DNA from: Rhinopithecimicrobium faecis
GTDB lineage: Bacteria; Bacteroidota; Bacteroidia; Sphingobacteriales; Sphingobacteriaceae
Assembly (NCBI GenBank): GCA_017942165.1
Contig: JAGKSB010000013.1
Coordinates: 1-64,000, forward strand
Direction of reading: 5' to 3'
Length of the DNA: 64,000 nucleotides
Each line of letters begins with the position of its first letter. Position 1 is the first letter of the stretch. The notes under the pieces are model-generated. The model worked only from the letters and a program-made list of their open reading frames with translations, ran no database searches and had not been told where the DNA came from. A program made the translations under genes and the position numbers. Of the stretch, positions 37,359 to 46,043 are shown in pieces.

Positions 37359-37895
37359 TTAAAATATTTTTAGAAATATCATAAGGGTTACCGTTTCTTT
37401 AAAATGATGAAGGATATAGTTACGGACGGATTTATTGCCTTTTACGAGTTGATCACGGACGGTATTTACGGAAATACCTAGCCTTTCGGCGATGGCTTCA
37501 TTACTTAGAAATTCTTCTTTACTCAGTAAGAATACTTCCCTTCTCGCTGGAGGCATCTGTCGGATCGCTTGCCGATATACCTGCTCCAAATCCTTGTAAT
37601 CGATATGTTCCTCACATGAGTTCTGCGCATATACACCCTGAAAAAGCTGGCTATCGATATAACCGTCCCTTAATTTTTGTTTTCGCAGTTCATCAAAGAC
37701 CAAATTTCTACAGGTGGTATAGAGGTAGGACTTTATATTTTTATCTTTCTGTAGCGAAGGCCATTTTTTCCAAAGCCTACTAAAGGACTCTTGCACAATA
37801 TCTGCCGCTAGGTCCTCCTGCCTAAAGTGCATGAAAGCATACTTAAAGACATGATCTTTATAAGTTAAAAAAAAATGTTTAAAACTATCTTCCAT
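37359..37895 (-). CDS. ECF-type sigma-70 factor
   Basis: The 178-residue protein has sigma region 2 (DIVQESFSRLWKKW, about residues 33-46) and a region 4 helix-turn-helix (SNEAIAERLGISVNTVRDQL, about 131-150). It is the first gene of the sigma/FecR/SusC/SusD/phospholipase set and belongs to the Bacteroidota-expanded ECF group. The tail after region 4 is hydrophobic and short. It probably directs transcription of the susCD-plc genes and of itself. Confidence 0.92.
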   Translation of the reverse strand: MEDSFKHFFLTYKDHVFKYAFMHFRQEDLAADIVQESFSRLWKKWPSLQKDKNIKSYLYTTCRNLVFDELRKQKLRDGYIDSQLFQGVYAQNSCEEHIDYKDLEQVYRQAIRQMPPARREVFLLSKEEFLSNEAIAERLGISVNTVRDQLVKGNKSVRNYILHHFKETVTLMIFLKIF

Positions 37896-38079
37896 GATGG
37901 GAATAGGGTAAATCCAACATTAAATATGAATACGTTCAGTTAATATTGCTGTAAATATCTTATTTTATTATTTAAATTATCTTACAATTTAAAAAAATTA
38001 ACATAAATATAATGCTTAAAAATTTAGTTGCACAGTATGAACAACTTACCTTGAAATATTGAGAAACAGCAAAAATTAA

Positions 38080-38110
38080 TTTGGCACATCAAGATTTCTT
38101 CCTATATTTG
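38080..38110 (+). promoter_or_regulatory. promoter of tRNA cassette 2
   Basis: TTTG (38080-38083), 19 bp, TATATTTG (38103-38110). At least 40 bp including the spacer are identical to the promoter of cassette 4 on the other strand. Confidence 0.85.
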
Positions 38111-38149
38111 CATCACCAAAACGGAAAAGCAATAGCTTAGAAGTTAGAC

Positions 38150-38225
38150 GCGAAAATAGCTCAGCTGGTAGAGCACAACCTTGCCAAGGTTGGGGTCGCG
38201 AGTTCGAATCTCGTTTTTCGCTCCA
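38150..38225 (+). tRNA. tRNA-Gly (GCC), cassette 2
   Basis: Identical to the tRNA-Gly at 18746-18821, including the encoded CCA. The 5' leader, from the promoter to the tRNA, is nearly the same as in the other copies. Confidence 0.97.
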
Positions 38226-38238
38226 AATTTAATCACCT

Positions 38239-38323
38239 GCCTAGGTGGTGGAACTGGTAGACACGCAGGACTTAAAATCCTGTTCTTGTTAAGAGAGTGC
38301 GGGTTCGATTCCCGCCCTAGGTA
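38239..38323 (+). tRNA. tRNA-Leu (TAA), cassette 2
   Basis: Identical to the tRNA-Leu at 18835-18919, separated from tRNA-Gly by the same 13-bp spacer. Confidence 0.97.
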
Positions 38324-38324
38324 C

Positions 38325-38362
38325 AAAAACCCTTAATAACATTTGTTATTAAGGGTTTTTTG
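38325..38362 (+). terminator. terminator of tRNA cassette 2
   Basis: AAAAACCCTTAATAAC pairs with GTTATTAAGGGTTTTT around ATTT and ends in a T-run. Confidence 0.85.
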
Positions 38363-38398
38363 TTTTAAGAATATACGATAACTTTTGGTCTTAGAAAT

Positions 38399-39253
38399 TT
38401 AACATATCTCTTTCAAAAATTCAGCTGGGGATGCTGATTTTCTACCTAAAAGATCGTCAAGTACAGCACAATAATTTTCATATAGACCATTCTTTATATC
38501 CGCCATCGTACCTGCATGCAGATATATTGCGAAGTCAGGAAGGCCAATTTCTTTTAGCTTCTTAACATATACATCCTCCTGGAGGGCATTGTATGCAATT
38601 GGGGTACCTCGAACTAACGAAAGCTCTTGGGCCAATTCAGCAAAATCTATAAGATGAGTACTTGTAAATTCCAGTGTTTCATTTTCATATCCACCTTTTA
38701 CGAGTAAGTTGGCCGTTGCCTCCCCCATTTCTCTACGCAATACAAAAGGTACTTTTCCATTTCCTGCAGGAAGCTGAATACCATTTTCTAAGCCTAAAGT
38801 TCCAATAAATTGGGTTATCGCATCAGCGTAGATCGTATTTCTTAGAATCGTGTAGGTTAACCCGACTTGTTTTAGATAATCTTCCGTTTGAAAATGACTA
38901 AGCATCAAATCTTTCACACCTGACTTCTGAATATCATTAATGGATACACTCGTGTAGATTATATGCTTAACACCTTGCGCCTTGGCGATATCAATCACTT
39001 GCTTTTGTTGTTCAAAACGATTTTGCTCCATGGTGGAAATCAAGAGAATCTTGGTTACCCCTTGAAAGGCATTTTCCAGTGAGTTAGCATCATTAAAATT
39101 TGCCAACCTTGCTTGAAGCCCCTCTGAGGTAAGTTTTTCAACTCCTGCCTGTGAGCTTGATGTGACGATAAAATCCACGCTGGACGATATTTTCAGAAGC
39201 TGTCTCACTACGGAGGCTCCTAAATTCCCTGTTGCACCTGTAATTAATAGCAT
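38399..39253 (-). CDS. NmrA/SDR-type NAD(P)-binding oxidoreductase
   Basis: The 284-residue protein has a Rossmann nucleotide motif TGATGNLGASV at residues 5-15 and the NmrA-like fold seen in NAD(P)H:quinone oxidoreductase 2 (YtfG) relatives. Segments such as YTSVSIND and YTILRNTIY match those proteins. These enzymes reduce quinones or act as redox sensors. It follows the NTF2-like gene by 27 bp, and both are divergent from an HxlR regulator, a common arrangement for electrophile-responsive genes. Confidence 0.82.
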   Translation of the reverse strand: MLLITGATGNLGASVVRQLLKISSSVDFIVTSSSQAGVEKLTSEGLQARLANFNDANSLENAFQGVTKILLISTMEQNRFEQQKQVIDIAKAQGVKHIIYTSVSINDIQKSGVKDLMLSHFQTEDYLKQVGLTYTILRNTIYADAITQFIGTLGLENGIQLPAGNGKVPFVLRREMGEATANLLVKGGYENETLEFTSTHLIDFAELAQELSLVRGTPIAYNALQEDVYVKKLKEIGLPDFAIYLHAGTMADIKNGLYENYCAVLDDLLGRKSASPAEFLKEIC

Positions 39254-39280
39254 GTTATAGAGGTTGATAGCGTTAATATA

Positions 39281-39691
39281 TTAGTTTTCTTCCGTAGCGT
39301 TACCACCATATTGAGCGGGCAATGCCGAGGTAGCAAACTCTTCCATACGTGCAATTAAGCCATCTCTTACAGTATATATCTGCACCCAAGAATTTTTTAA
39401 GTGGTTGCCATTTTCCTTTGAAATAAAATGCTCATTACCCAGGACAATAACGGTGTTACCTTCCTCCACAAATTGATTAGCATTAAAAAAAACCACTTCC
39501 AATGCATTGATATTAAATTCAAAAAACATCTTAGCACCATCCTTACCTTTAAATTTTGCCGCTGGCATGACCTGCGTACCGTGGTAAATTAATACAGCGT
39601 CTTCGGTAAAAGTATCTACAACTGCATCTACATCTTGTGCACCAAAAGCTTGAAACATTTTATCTACGATTTGTCTTGCTGGAGTTCCCAT
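39281..39691 (-). CDS. NTF2-like (SnoaL-type) protein
   Basis: The 136-residue protein has the compact cone fold signature of the SnoaL/NTF2 superfamily: an N-terminal helix with VDKMFQAFGAQDVDAVVDTF, then strands around EDAVLIYHG. Members include small isomerases and hydrolases and many with no known activity. It is the first gene of a two-gene unit with the NmrA-type oxidoreductase and is divergent from the HxlR regulator. Confidence 0.75.
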   Translation of the reverse strand: MGTPARQIVDKMFQAFGAQDVDAVVDTFTEDAVLIYHGTQVMPAAKFKGKDGAKMFFEFNINALEVVFFNANQFVEEGNTVIVLGNEHFISKENGNHLKNSWVQIYTVRDGLIARMEEFATSALPAQYGGNATEEN

Positions 39692-39761
39692 AATTAGTTA
39701 ATTTAATTTATTATTTGATTGACACAAAACTAGTGACTACTAAGTATATTAATGCCATTAG

Positions 39762-39793
39762 TTTCCTAAAGGGAAGTGCTTTCCTTTAGGAAA
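39762..39793. promoter_or_regulatory. 32-bp palindrome, candidate HxlR operator
   Basis: The arms TTTCCTAAAGG (39762-39772) and CCTTTAGGAAA (39783-39793) are exact complements, and the symmetry continues inward with one mismatched pair. It sits between the divergent NTF2-like and HxlR genes, 30 bp upstream of the HxlR -7 element. It is the natural binding site for that regulator. Confidence 0.65.
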
Positions 39794-39822
39794 GCAACTC
39801 TCATAGAAACCTATTTTCATCC

Positions 39823-39830
39823 TATATTTG
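39823..39830 (+). promoter_or_regulatory. -7 element of HxlR gene
   Basis: TATATTTG lies 18 bp before the chosen HxlR start. It also shows that the longer open frame beginning at 39828, inside the element, is not the real start. Confidence 0.6.
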
Positions 39831-39848
39831 TGCGCTAATAAAATTACT

Positions 39849-40214
39849 ATGAAACAAGAATTACCAACTGTAGGCTTTTGCCATTTCCGCATCAATGCCG
39901 TAAAAGATAGCATGGAGTTGCTTACTGGAAAGTGGAAAATACATATTTTAGGAACGCTCTTATATGGAGGGAAGATGCGTTTCATGGATTTACAGCGAGA
40001 TATTGAAGGTATTGGCTCAAAGATGCTTTCAAAAGAGCTTCAAGATTTAGAATTAAATCAGCTGATAACAAGAACTGTATTAAGCACTAAACCTATCACC
40101 GTAGAATATGAGCTAACAGATTTCGGGAAAACATTAGAGCCTGCTATTGATGCAATTGCACAATGGGGCATTGACTATCGACAAACATTGTTCGGCAAAA
40201 AAATAGCAGAATAG
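39849..40214 (+). CDS. HxlR family transcriptional regulator
   Basis: The 121-residue winged-helix protein matches the HxlR family: a cysteine close to the N-terminus (FCHF), then KDSMELLTGKWKIHILGTLL, RFMDLQRDIEGIGSKMLSKEL and TDFGKTLEP. Members sense electrophiles or disulfide stress and repress or activate a divergent gene. The start is set at MKQELP because the promoter element ends 18 bp earlier. A 32-bp palindrome lies upstream. Confidence 0.9.
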   Translation: MKQELPTVGFCHFRINAVKDSMELLTGKWKIHILGTLLYGGKMRFMDLQRDIEGIGSKMLSKELQDLELNQLITRTVLSTKPITVEYELTDFGKTLEPAIDAIAQWGIDYRQTLFGKKIAE

Positions 40215-40319
40215 GAAGTGCTTACAAAATCTTTATAGTGATCGCTTCTAACAGCACAATAATTTATAGGATTTTCCATAGAAAGCGTTATCTTAAAGCC
40301 CTAAACGAATTCCTAAACG

Positions 40320-41327
40320 ATGATTAAGAAAGGTATGGGCATGAAATTAATTGCTGAGAAGCTTGAAATTTCTATTTCTACAGTCTCCAGAGCTTTGAGA
40401 GACGCGCATGATGTAAATCCTGTAACACGGCAAAAAGTCATGTCCCTAGCTAAGGAACTTAATTTTAAGCCTAATAAAAATGCTTCAGCCTTAGCTTCAG
40501 GAAGTACGAAAAATATTGGCGTTGTGATCCCTTTTATCACCAACTACTATTTTTCCACCGTAATTTCAGGCATCCAAGAAGAAGCTATCTCCCAAGGTTA
40601 TCAAATTGTGTTGTATATTTCCAACGATGATCTCGCACGCGAGATACAGCTAATTAATAATCTTGAAAGCAACAATTTAGACGGCTTATTGGTCTCCATT
40701 TCATCTAACACGACCTCTACACAGCATTATGAAGACTTGATGAATGAGGGTTGCCCGATCGTATTTTTTGACCGCATTCCTGCTCACCTGAATGCGTCCA
40801 AAGTGATGCAGGGGGATTTTGAGGGGGCCTATCTGGCGACGAATCATTTAATTCAGAAGGGCTATCGAAAAATTGCCCATTTAGCGGGTCCTAGCGGGTT
40901 AGACTTAACAAATGAACGACTAAATGGTTATTTATGCGCCCTAAAAGATGCTGGTATTAGCAATAATCCGAGTTTCATTAAATATGCGGGTTTTACACGA
41001 AATGAGGGTGAAGTCAGCTGCAGAGAACTCTACCAGGGAGCGGATCAGCCCGATGCTATATTTGCTGTGAATGACCTGAAAGCTGTTGGAGCTATCCAAG
41101 CCTTAAAAAAAATGGGCATGCGTGTGGGCGAGCAAGTTGGAGTCATCGGATTTACGGACGACCCCATAGCCCTAATTATTGAGCCTAACCTAACCACGAT
41201 TCATGAACCGGCATTTGAAATAGGTAAACAAAGTTGCCAACTACTTATCAAACATATTAAAAATCCCTCTTTTGAAGCTCGTACCATCAGCTTAGCGTGT
41301 ACATTAGTGGAGCGAGATTCTGTTTAA
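40320..41327 (+). CDS. LacI family regulator of amino-sugar locus
   Basis: The 335-residue protein has the LacI helix-turn-helix (MKLIAEKLEISISTVSRALR, residues 8-27) and a sugar-binding effector domain ending IEPNLTTIHEP. Several in-frame ATG codons lie in the first eight codons, so the exact start is open. It is convergent with nagA, 8 bp apart, at the end of an amino-sugar operon. It probably responds to an amino-sugar phosphate, and the palindrome at 50998-51015 is a candidate operator. Confidence 0.9.
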   Translation: MIKKGMGMKLIAEKLEISISTVSRALRDAHDVNPVTRQKVMSLAKELNFKPNKNASALASGSTKNIGVVIPFITNYYFSTVISGIQEEAISQGYQIVLYISNDDLAREIQLINNLESNNLDGLLVSISSNTTSTQHYEDLMNEGCPIVFFDRIPAHLNASKVMQGDFEGAYLATNHLIQKGYRKIAHLAGPSGLDLTNERLNGYLCALKDAGISNNPSFIKYAGFTRNEGEVSCRELYQGADQPDAIFAVNDLKAVGAIQALKKMGMRVGEQVGVIGFTDDPIALIIEPNLTTIHEPAFEIGKQSCQLLIKHIKNPSFEARTISLACTLVERDSV

Positions 41328-41335
41328 TAGAAATC

Positions 41336-42526
41336 TTAACGCTCAAAAACCCATTTTCCAGCAACCATCGTCCGCTGTATTATTATATCTTTATCAAAAA
41401 GCACTAAATCGGCCTGCATACCTTCAGCTATAGCACCAATTTCGTGCTGTCTTCCTAGGACACGTGCCGGATTGGAGGTCAACATTTTGATAGCTTGTGG
41501 TAAAGAAATGGCTGCAGCTTGCATCATCGTACGAATTAATCTATCCGCCGTAGCCACACTTCCAGCAAAGGACGATCGGTCAGGTAACTTTGCAACACCG
41601 CCTTCAATCACCACCTCCACACCGTCCTTCGTACTCCCCAAAATGCTCTTTGTAGCAGTAGTACCCGCAGCTCGCATAGCATCGGTAATAAGGATTATGC
41701 TATCTGCAGGCTTAACCTTACAAATTAATTTTAAGAAAGGCTCTGGGAGATGGATGCCATCAGCAATAAGCTCGACATCAATAGCATCAATTAATAAACA
41801 TGATTCAATAGCTCCCGCATATCGGTAAGCATTCTTACGTGTCATACCCGACATACCTGAATAAAGGTGTGTCGCGAGGTTGAAACCATTTTCTAAGCCT
41901 GCAAGCACCTCTTCATAAACCGCATCGGTGTGTCCTAAAGCTGCAATAATACCCTCCTCACGTAATCTCCTAGCAAAAGCTAGGGCGCCAGGTAGCTCGG
42001 GAGCGGCACTCCAACGTGCAATAATAGATTTGTAATGTGCTAGTATATATTCATACTCCTGCGGATTAGGATTTCGGATATACCGCGGATCTTGCGCTCC
42101 ACGTTGCGCCATAGCAAAGTAAGGCCCTTCTAAATGAAGACCTAAAAAACTAGCTCCTTGCTGTTTATTAAGGAGCTGTGCTTGTTGATAAACTTCAAAT
42201 GTAGTCAATAAGCTTTCCGTATCGGAAGTTAATGTAGTGGGCAGTAGCGAAGTCGTCCCAAACTGCGCATGCGTCTTCGCAATCTGAAGATAAGCATCCA
42301 CCTCATTATCCATAAAGTCTGCTCCCCCACCACCGTGTACATGGATATCAATAAACCCGGGAGAAAGGAACAATCCCTGCGCATCTACAACCGCATTATT
42401 CGCACTGCTTACTCCCTTAAAATCACCCGCAGTAACCGCTGTAATAAGCCCTTCTTTAATCGTGACAAAGCCTTTTTCAAGAATGCCTACAGGTGTAATA
42501 ATTTGTGCATTTATAATACTTAGCAT
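41336..42526 (-). CDS. nagA: N-acetylglucosamine-6-phosphate deacetylase
   Basis: NagA removes the acetyl group from GlcNAc-6-phosphate, giving glucosamine-6-phosphate for NagB. The 396-residue amidohydrolase has the HVHGGGGADFMD motif, HLEGPYF (metal-binding Glu), GHTDA and ITDAMRAAGT. The start is at MLSIIN, 1 bp after the transporter stop, with GGAGGAAAG 7 bp upstream as a strong ribosome binding site. It is the last gene of the amino-sugar operon. Confidence 0.95.
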   Translation of the reverse strand: MLSIINAQIITPVGILEKGFVTIKEGLITAVTAGDFKGVSSANNAVVDAQGLFLSPGFIDIHVHGGGGADFMDNEVDAYLQIAKTHAQFGTTSLLPTTLTSDTESLLTTFEVYQQAQLLNKQQGASFLGLHLEGPYFAMAQRGAQDPRYIRNPNPQEYEYILAHYKSIIARWSAAPELPGALAFARRLREEGIIAALGHTDAVYEEVLAGLENGFNLATHLYSGMSGMTRKNAYRYAGAIESCLLIDAIDVELIADGIHLPEPFLKLICKVKPADSIILITDAMRAAGTTATKSILGSTKDGVEVVIEGGVAKLPDRSSFAGSVATADRLIRTMMQAAAISLPQAIKMLTSNPARVLGRQHEIGAIAEGMQADLVLFDKDIIIQRTMVAGKWVFER

Positions 42527-42527
42527 A

Positions 42528-43817
42528 TTAATCTTTCCTCCAATATTTAAATTGATAGCCTTTAAAAGCATAAAAAACGATGTACATAAAACATGGCACT
42601 AATACCCAATAAGCTGTCCTTACAGAGCTATGATCTGCAATCGCACCATAGATCATGGGCATAATGGCATTTCCACATAAGCCCATAATTAGTAAAGCGG
42701 CTCCTTGCTTAGCATGGCTTCCCAATCCTGCCAGTGCTAAAGGCCAAATTCCAGCCCATATTAAGGCATTAGGAACGCCTATTAAGCATAAAAACCAGAT
42801 GGAAATATCCATATGTAGCGCCAACCAGTGCACGGGATGCTGTACGGTACAAACTAACAGCGCTAAGATCAAGCCCGTTACCGAGGCTATTTGCAACATA
42901 CGCTTTTGAGATACCACCCGAGGGATCAATAAAATACCAAAAAGATAGCCTACAATTGTTGCTGTTAACACATAAGAAGGTAAGGATTTGGCTTCCAGTA
43001 AGGAAATGCCCATAGAATCGGCATAGTTAATAATAGTATCAACTGTAATTACTTGTGTGCCTACATGCAGAAATATCCCAATAGCACCTAAGACTAGGTT
43101 CGGAAACTGTAAGACGCTTGAACGCGCAGTATCAGTCTTTTCATCCTTTTGCGCAATTTCAGGTAAAGGTGAATAGTTTACAAATAAGCCAATGGCAAAT
43201 AAGACGATGGCCACCACAAAATAAGGCAAGGCCACGCGCATAATTAGGGCATCTAAAGTTGCTGCACGCAGGACTTCATCCATAAGGGGTATTTCCTTAA
43301 AAAGCACCTTGTCAGAAGGTCTTAAAATTGCCCAAGAAAACACTAAGGGAGCCAGAATTCCGGCTCCTTTATTACATATTCCCATAATACTTATACGCTG
43401 CGCTGCACGCTCCTGCTCCCCTATTAACGTAATGTATAAATTGGCCACCGTCTGTAAGACGGCCAATCCAGAGCCTAGTGTAAAGAGGCCTACTAAAAAT
43501 AAGCCATATGTTCTGCCATAAGCTGCAGGCACAAAACACAGTGCACCAGCGGCCATAATCCAAAAACCGATAGTTATACCTCGCTTATAACCTACACGCT
43601 TGAGTAGATACGACGAAGGCATGGACATAAGGAGATAGGAAATATAAAAAGCAAAAGCCACTAAATAAGACTCCAAATTCGTCAGCTCGCAAGCGATCTT
43701 AAAATAAGGAATTAGAATGGCATTTACCCAGGATATAAACCCGAAGGTAAAAAACATGGTTCCAATAATACCGATGGATATTATTGTACTTCGTTTATCT
43801 AAGCTACTGGTATTCAT
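42528..43817 (-). CDS. FucP/NagP-like sugar MFS transporter
   Basis: The 429-residue protein has about 12 membrane segments and resembles the FucP/glucose-galactose group of sugar:proton symporters. MSMPSSYLLKRVGYKRG and GLAVLQTVANLYIT are typical parts. Between nagB and nagA it most likely imports GlcNAc or GalNAc across the inner membrane. It starts 8 bp after nagB. Confidence 0.88.
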   Translation of the reverse strand: MNTSSLDKRSTIISIGIIGTMFFTFGFISWVNAILIPYFKIACELTNLESYLVAFAFYISYLLMSMPSSYLLKRVGYKRGITIGFWIMAAGALCFVPAAYGRTYGLFLVGLFTLGSGLAVLQTVANLYITLIGEQERAAQRISIMGICNKGAGILAPLVFSWAILRPSDKVLFKEIPLMDEVLRAATLDALIMRVALPYFVVAIVLFAIGLFVNYSPLPEIAQKDEKTDTARSSVLQFPNLVLGAIGIFLHVGTQVITVDTIINYADSMGISLLEAKSLPSYVLTATIVGYLFGILLIPRVVSQKRMLQIASVTGLILALLVCTVQHPVHWLALHMDISIWFLCLIGVPNALIWAGIWPLALAGLGSHAKQGAALLIMGLCGNAIMPMIYGAIADHSSVRTAYWVLVPCFMYIVFYAFKGYQFKYWRKD

Positions 43818-43825
43818 TGGTCAAT

Positions 43826-44563
43826 TTAGGTTTTTAACAAAGAGGCAGACCCTTCGTCTAGGTAACAGATACAATTGGCATGCTGCTGCAAGATACTTGC
43901 GGGATGCTGGTTGCTAACGGCTGAAGATAAACAATTTTTCACAGCTTGGGCCTTTCTTTGATCTGGCACAGCACAAATAATCCTTGCGGAGTTCATAATT
44001 TGCTGGATGGACATCGAAATTGCCTGTAAAGGGACCTCTTCAATGGTGTTAAACCAGCCTTCACCCATTTGCTGCTGTCGACATTGCGCATCAAGATTCA
44101 CGACAATATAGGCTTCTGTTCGATGGAAGTCTGCTGGTGGGTCATTGAAAGCTAAATGTCCATTTTCCCCAATCCCTACAAAAGCGACATCAATGGGATA
44201 TTTTTTGATTATGGCATCCAAGCGAACACACTCATCTTCAGCATTTTGCTCCCCATTAATAAGCACCACTTCTAACAATGGGGCCACTTTATCGACGAAG
44301 CGCTCTGTCAAATATTTTCTAAAACTTGCTTTATGCGTGATGGGCATGCCAATATATTCGTCTAAGTGAAACATGCGAACCTTAGACCATTCAATTTCAG
44401 TGTCATTAATTAAGGTTTCTATCGTTTCAAATTGACTCTGTCCGGTTGCTAAAATAATATTTACCTCCCCTTTTGCTGCGATAATTTCTTTGATCCATGC
44501 TGCCCCTTGTTTTCCTGCCAATGTTCCTAATTCTTGGCGTGTAGGAAGAATTTCTATTTTCAT
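43826..44563 (-). CDS. nagB: glucosamine-6-phosphate deaminase
   Basis: NagB converts glucosamine-6-phosphate to fructose-6-phosphate and ammonia. The 245-residue protein has HLDEYIG, the catalytic GIGENGHLAFNDPPADF and the final VPDQRKAQAVKNCLS region. It is about the length of short NagB forms. The gene lies 13 bp after the GH109-type gene. Confidence 0.93.
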   Translation of the reverse strand: MKIEILPTRQELGTLAGKQGAAWIKEIIAAKGEVNIILATGQSQFETIETLINDTEIEWSKVRMFHLDEYIGMPITHKASFRKYLTERFVDKVAPLLEVVLINGEQNAEDECVRLDAIIKKYPIDVAFVGIGENGHLAFNDPPADFHRTEAYIVVNLDAQCRQQQMGEGWFNTIEEVPLQAISMSIQQIMNSARIICAVPDQRKAQAVKNCLSSAVSNQHPASILQQHANCICYLDEGSASLLKT

Positions 44564-44576
44564 ATCTATTAAGCTA

Positions 44577-46010
44577 TTAGTTTACACTTTTAATTACAGA
44601 AGTATTTCCTCCTGTTTCAAGATTTATGGTATGTACCAAATTGTTCTTCCATCGTCCCATTGTAAAATCTGGAATTTCTATTGGCTGTGAGCCATTGGCG
44701 ACAGACCATTCGCTCAAAGGACCTATGACAGACCATGCAGCAGCATCGTAAACATCCATATCTACAGGGAGACCATTCCTCAAGCAGTCAATAAGTCGCC
44801 AATCCATGATAAAGTCCATGCCCCCATGTCCACCAACACTTTTAGCAAGTTCGCCGATATGCTTAATAATTTTCGGTGTATACTTTAACTCCAGAGCCTT
44901 TAGTTCCTCATCGTTAAAGAAGCGATCATGTCCGACGGCAATTTTTGCAGGAAGCGGATATTTCTGGGCAAATGCTTTGGTTCCCGAAATCATATGAATC
45001 CTTGAATATGGGCGAGGTGTGCTGACATCATGTTGCAGCATCATCGTGCTACCATCCTGATTTTTTATAGTTGACACATTCATATTTCCTCGAAAAGGCA
45101 TTTTAAGGTACTTCTCAAACTCTTTCTTTGACTTCGAAATTTCTTCCGCTTTAGGACGTAGACTAAAATCACCCGAAGACATGGACGTTAAGAAGTTCAT
45201 TTTATTACCTCGATTAACTTTTAGCACTTGGCAGATTGGACCTAAACCATGCGTAGGATATAAATTCCCATTTCGCTCAGCATTTTCCTTCAGACGCCAG
45301 AAGTCATAGCGTGCTTCTTTTTCAAATAGACTTTCCATGATATCATGGATATAGGCCCCTTCACAGTGGACAATATCCCCGAAAAATCCTTGGCGTGCCA
45401 TATTTAATGTTAACATCTCAAAAAAGTCATAGCAGCAATTTTCTAGCATTACGCAATGCTTCTTAGTTTTTTCGGAGGTCATAACGATGCGCCAGCAGTC
45501 TTCCACGGTGGTTGCTGCAGGAATTTCTACAGCTACATGTTTTCCGTGTTCCATCGCATAAATAGCCATTTCCGCATGCGTTTCCCAATGGGTGGCGATA
45601 TAAATAAAATCAATATCTTCCCGACGGCACATTTCCTTAAATATTTCCTTATCTCCAGTGTAAAGTTTGGCCTCATGATTCCCTGCTACAATGCGTGCTT
45701 TCGCAGCTTCAGCCTTTTCAGGAAGCACATCGCAGATCCCTTTGATAGCTACCCCCTCAATCATACTCAAACGATATACAGCCGCCGCTCCGCGATTCCC
45801 AACACCTATAAAGCCGGTGCGCACAATTGGAATTGGTGGAGCCGCATACCCCGACATATTAAATATGGGTGTGTACTTCTTTTCTACAGCTTTTGAAATA
45901 TGCGCTAGGGGCATTTTCTCTTCCGGAGCTAAAGCCTTTACTTTCGTAGCGAGAAAGCTGAGGCTTGCCAAGCCTGCAGATTTCAAAAAAAATCTTCTAT
46001 CTGATGTCAT
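44577..46010 (-). CDS. GH109-type NAD-dependent glycosidase (Gfo/Idh/MocA fold)
   Basis: The 477-residue protein has an N-terminal Tat-like signal (DRRFFLKSAG) and a Rossmann motif FIGVGNRG near residue 68. The layout follows GH109 alpha-N-acetylgalactosaminidases: THWETHAEMA, ENCCYDFFEMLTLN, GNLYPTHGLGP, GHGGMDFIMDW and EIPDFT. GH109 enzymes cleave terminal alpha-GalNAc with a bound NAD. Placement with nagA and nagB supports an amino-sugar substrate. A plain oxidoreductase of the same fold remains possible. Confidence 0.83.
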   Translation of the reverse strand: MTSDRRFFLKSAGLASLSFLATKVKALAPEEKMPLAHISKAVEKKYTPIFNMSGYAAPPIPIVRTGFIGVGNRGAAAVYRLSMIEGVAIKGICDVLPEKAEAAKARIVAGNHEAKLYTGDKEIFKEMCRREDIDFIYIATHWETHAEMAIYAMEHGKHVAVEIPAATTVEDCWRIVMTSEKTKKHCVMLENCCYDFFEMLTLNMARQGFFGDIVHCEGAYIHDIMESLFEKEARYDFWRLKENAERNGNLYPTHGLGPICQVLKVNRGNKMNFLTSMSSGDFSLRPKAEEISKSKKEFEKYLKMPFRGNMNVSTIKNQDGSTMMLQHDVSTPRPYSRIHMISGTKAFAQKYPLPAKIAVGHDRFFNDEELKALELKYTPKIIKHIGELAKSVGGHGGMDFIMDWRLIDCLRNGLPVDMDVYDAAAWSVIGPLSEWSVANGSQPIEIPDFTMGRWKNNLVHTINLETGGNTSVIKSVN

Positions 46011-46043
46011 ATTTTTTTTTGATTTAGGTTTTCTAATATATTT

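Noticed and set aside
38144..38326. 60-residue frame seen identically at 63568-63750
   Set aside because: It is antisense to the tRNA cassette and covers both tRNAs completely.
39828..39848. Seven-codon N-terminal extension of the HxlR gene
   Set aside because: It begins inside the TATATTTG promoter element, so it cannot be transcribed from that promoter.
40270..40300. GAAAGCGTTATC upstream of the LacI gene as a second operator
   Set aside because: The symmetry is poor and the sequence lacks the AACGTT core found at 50998-51015.
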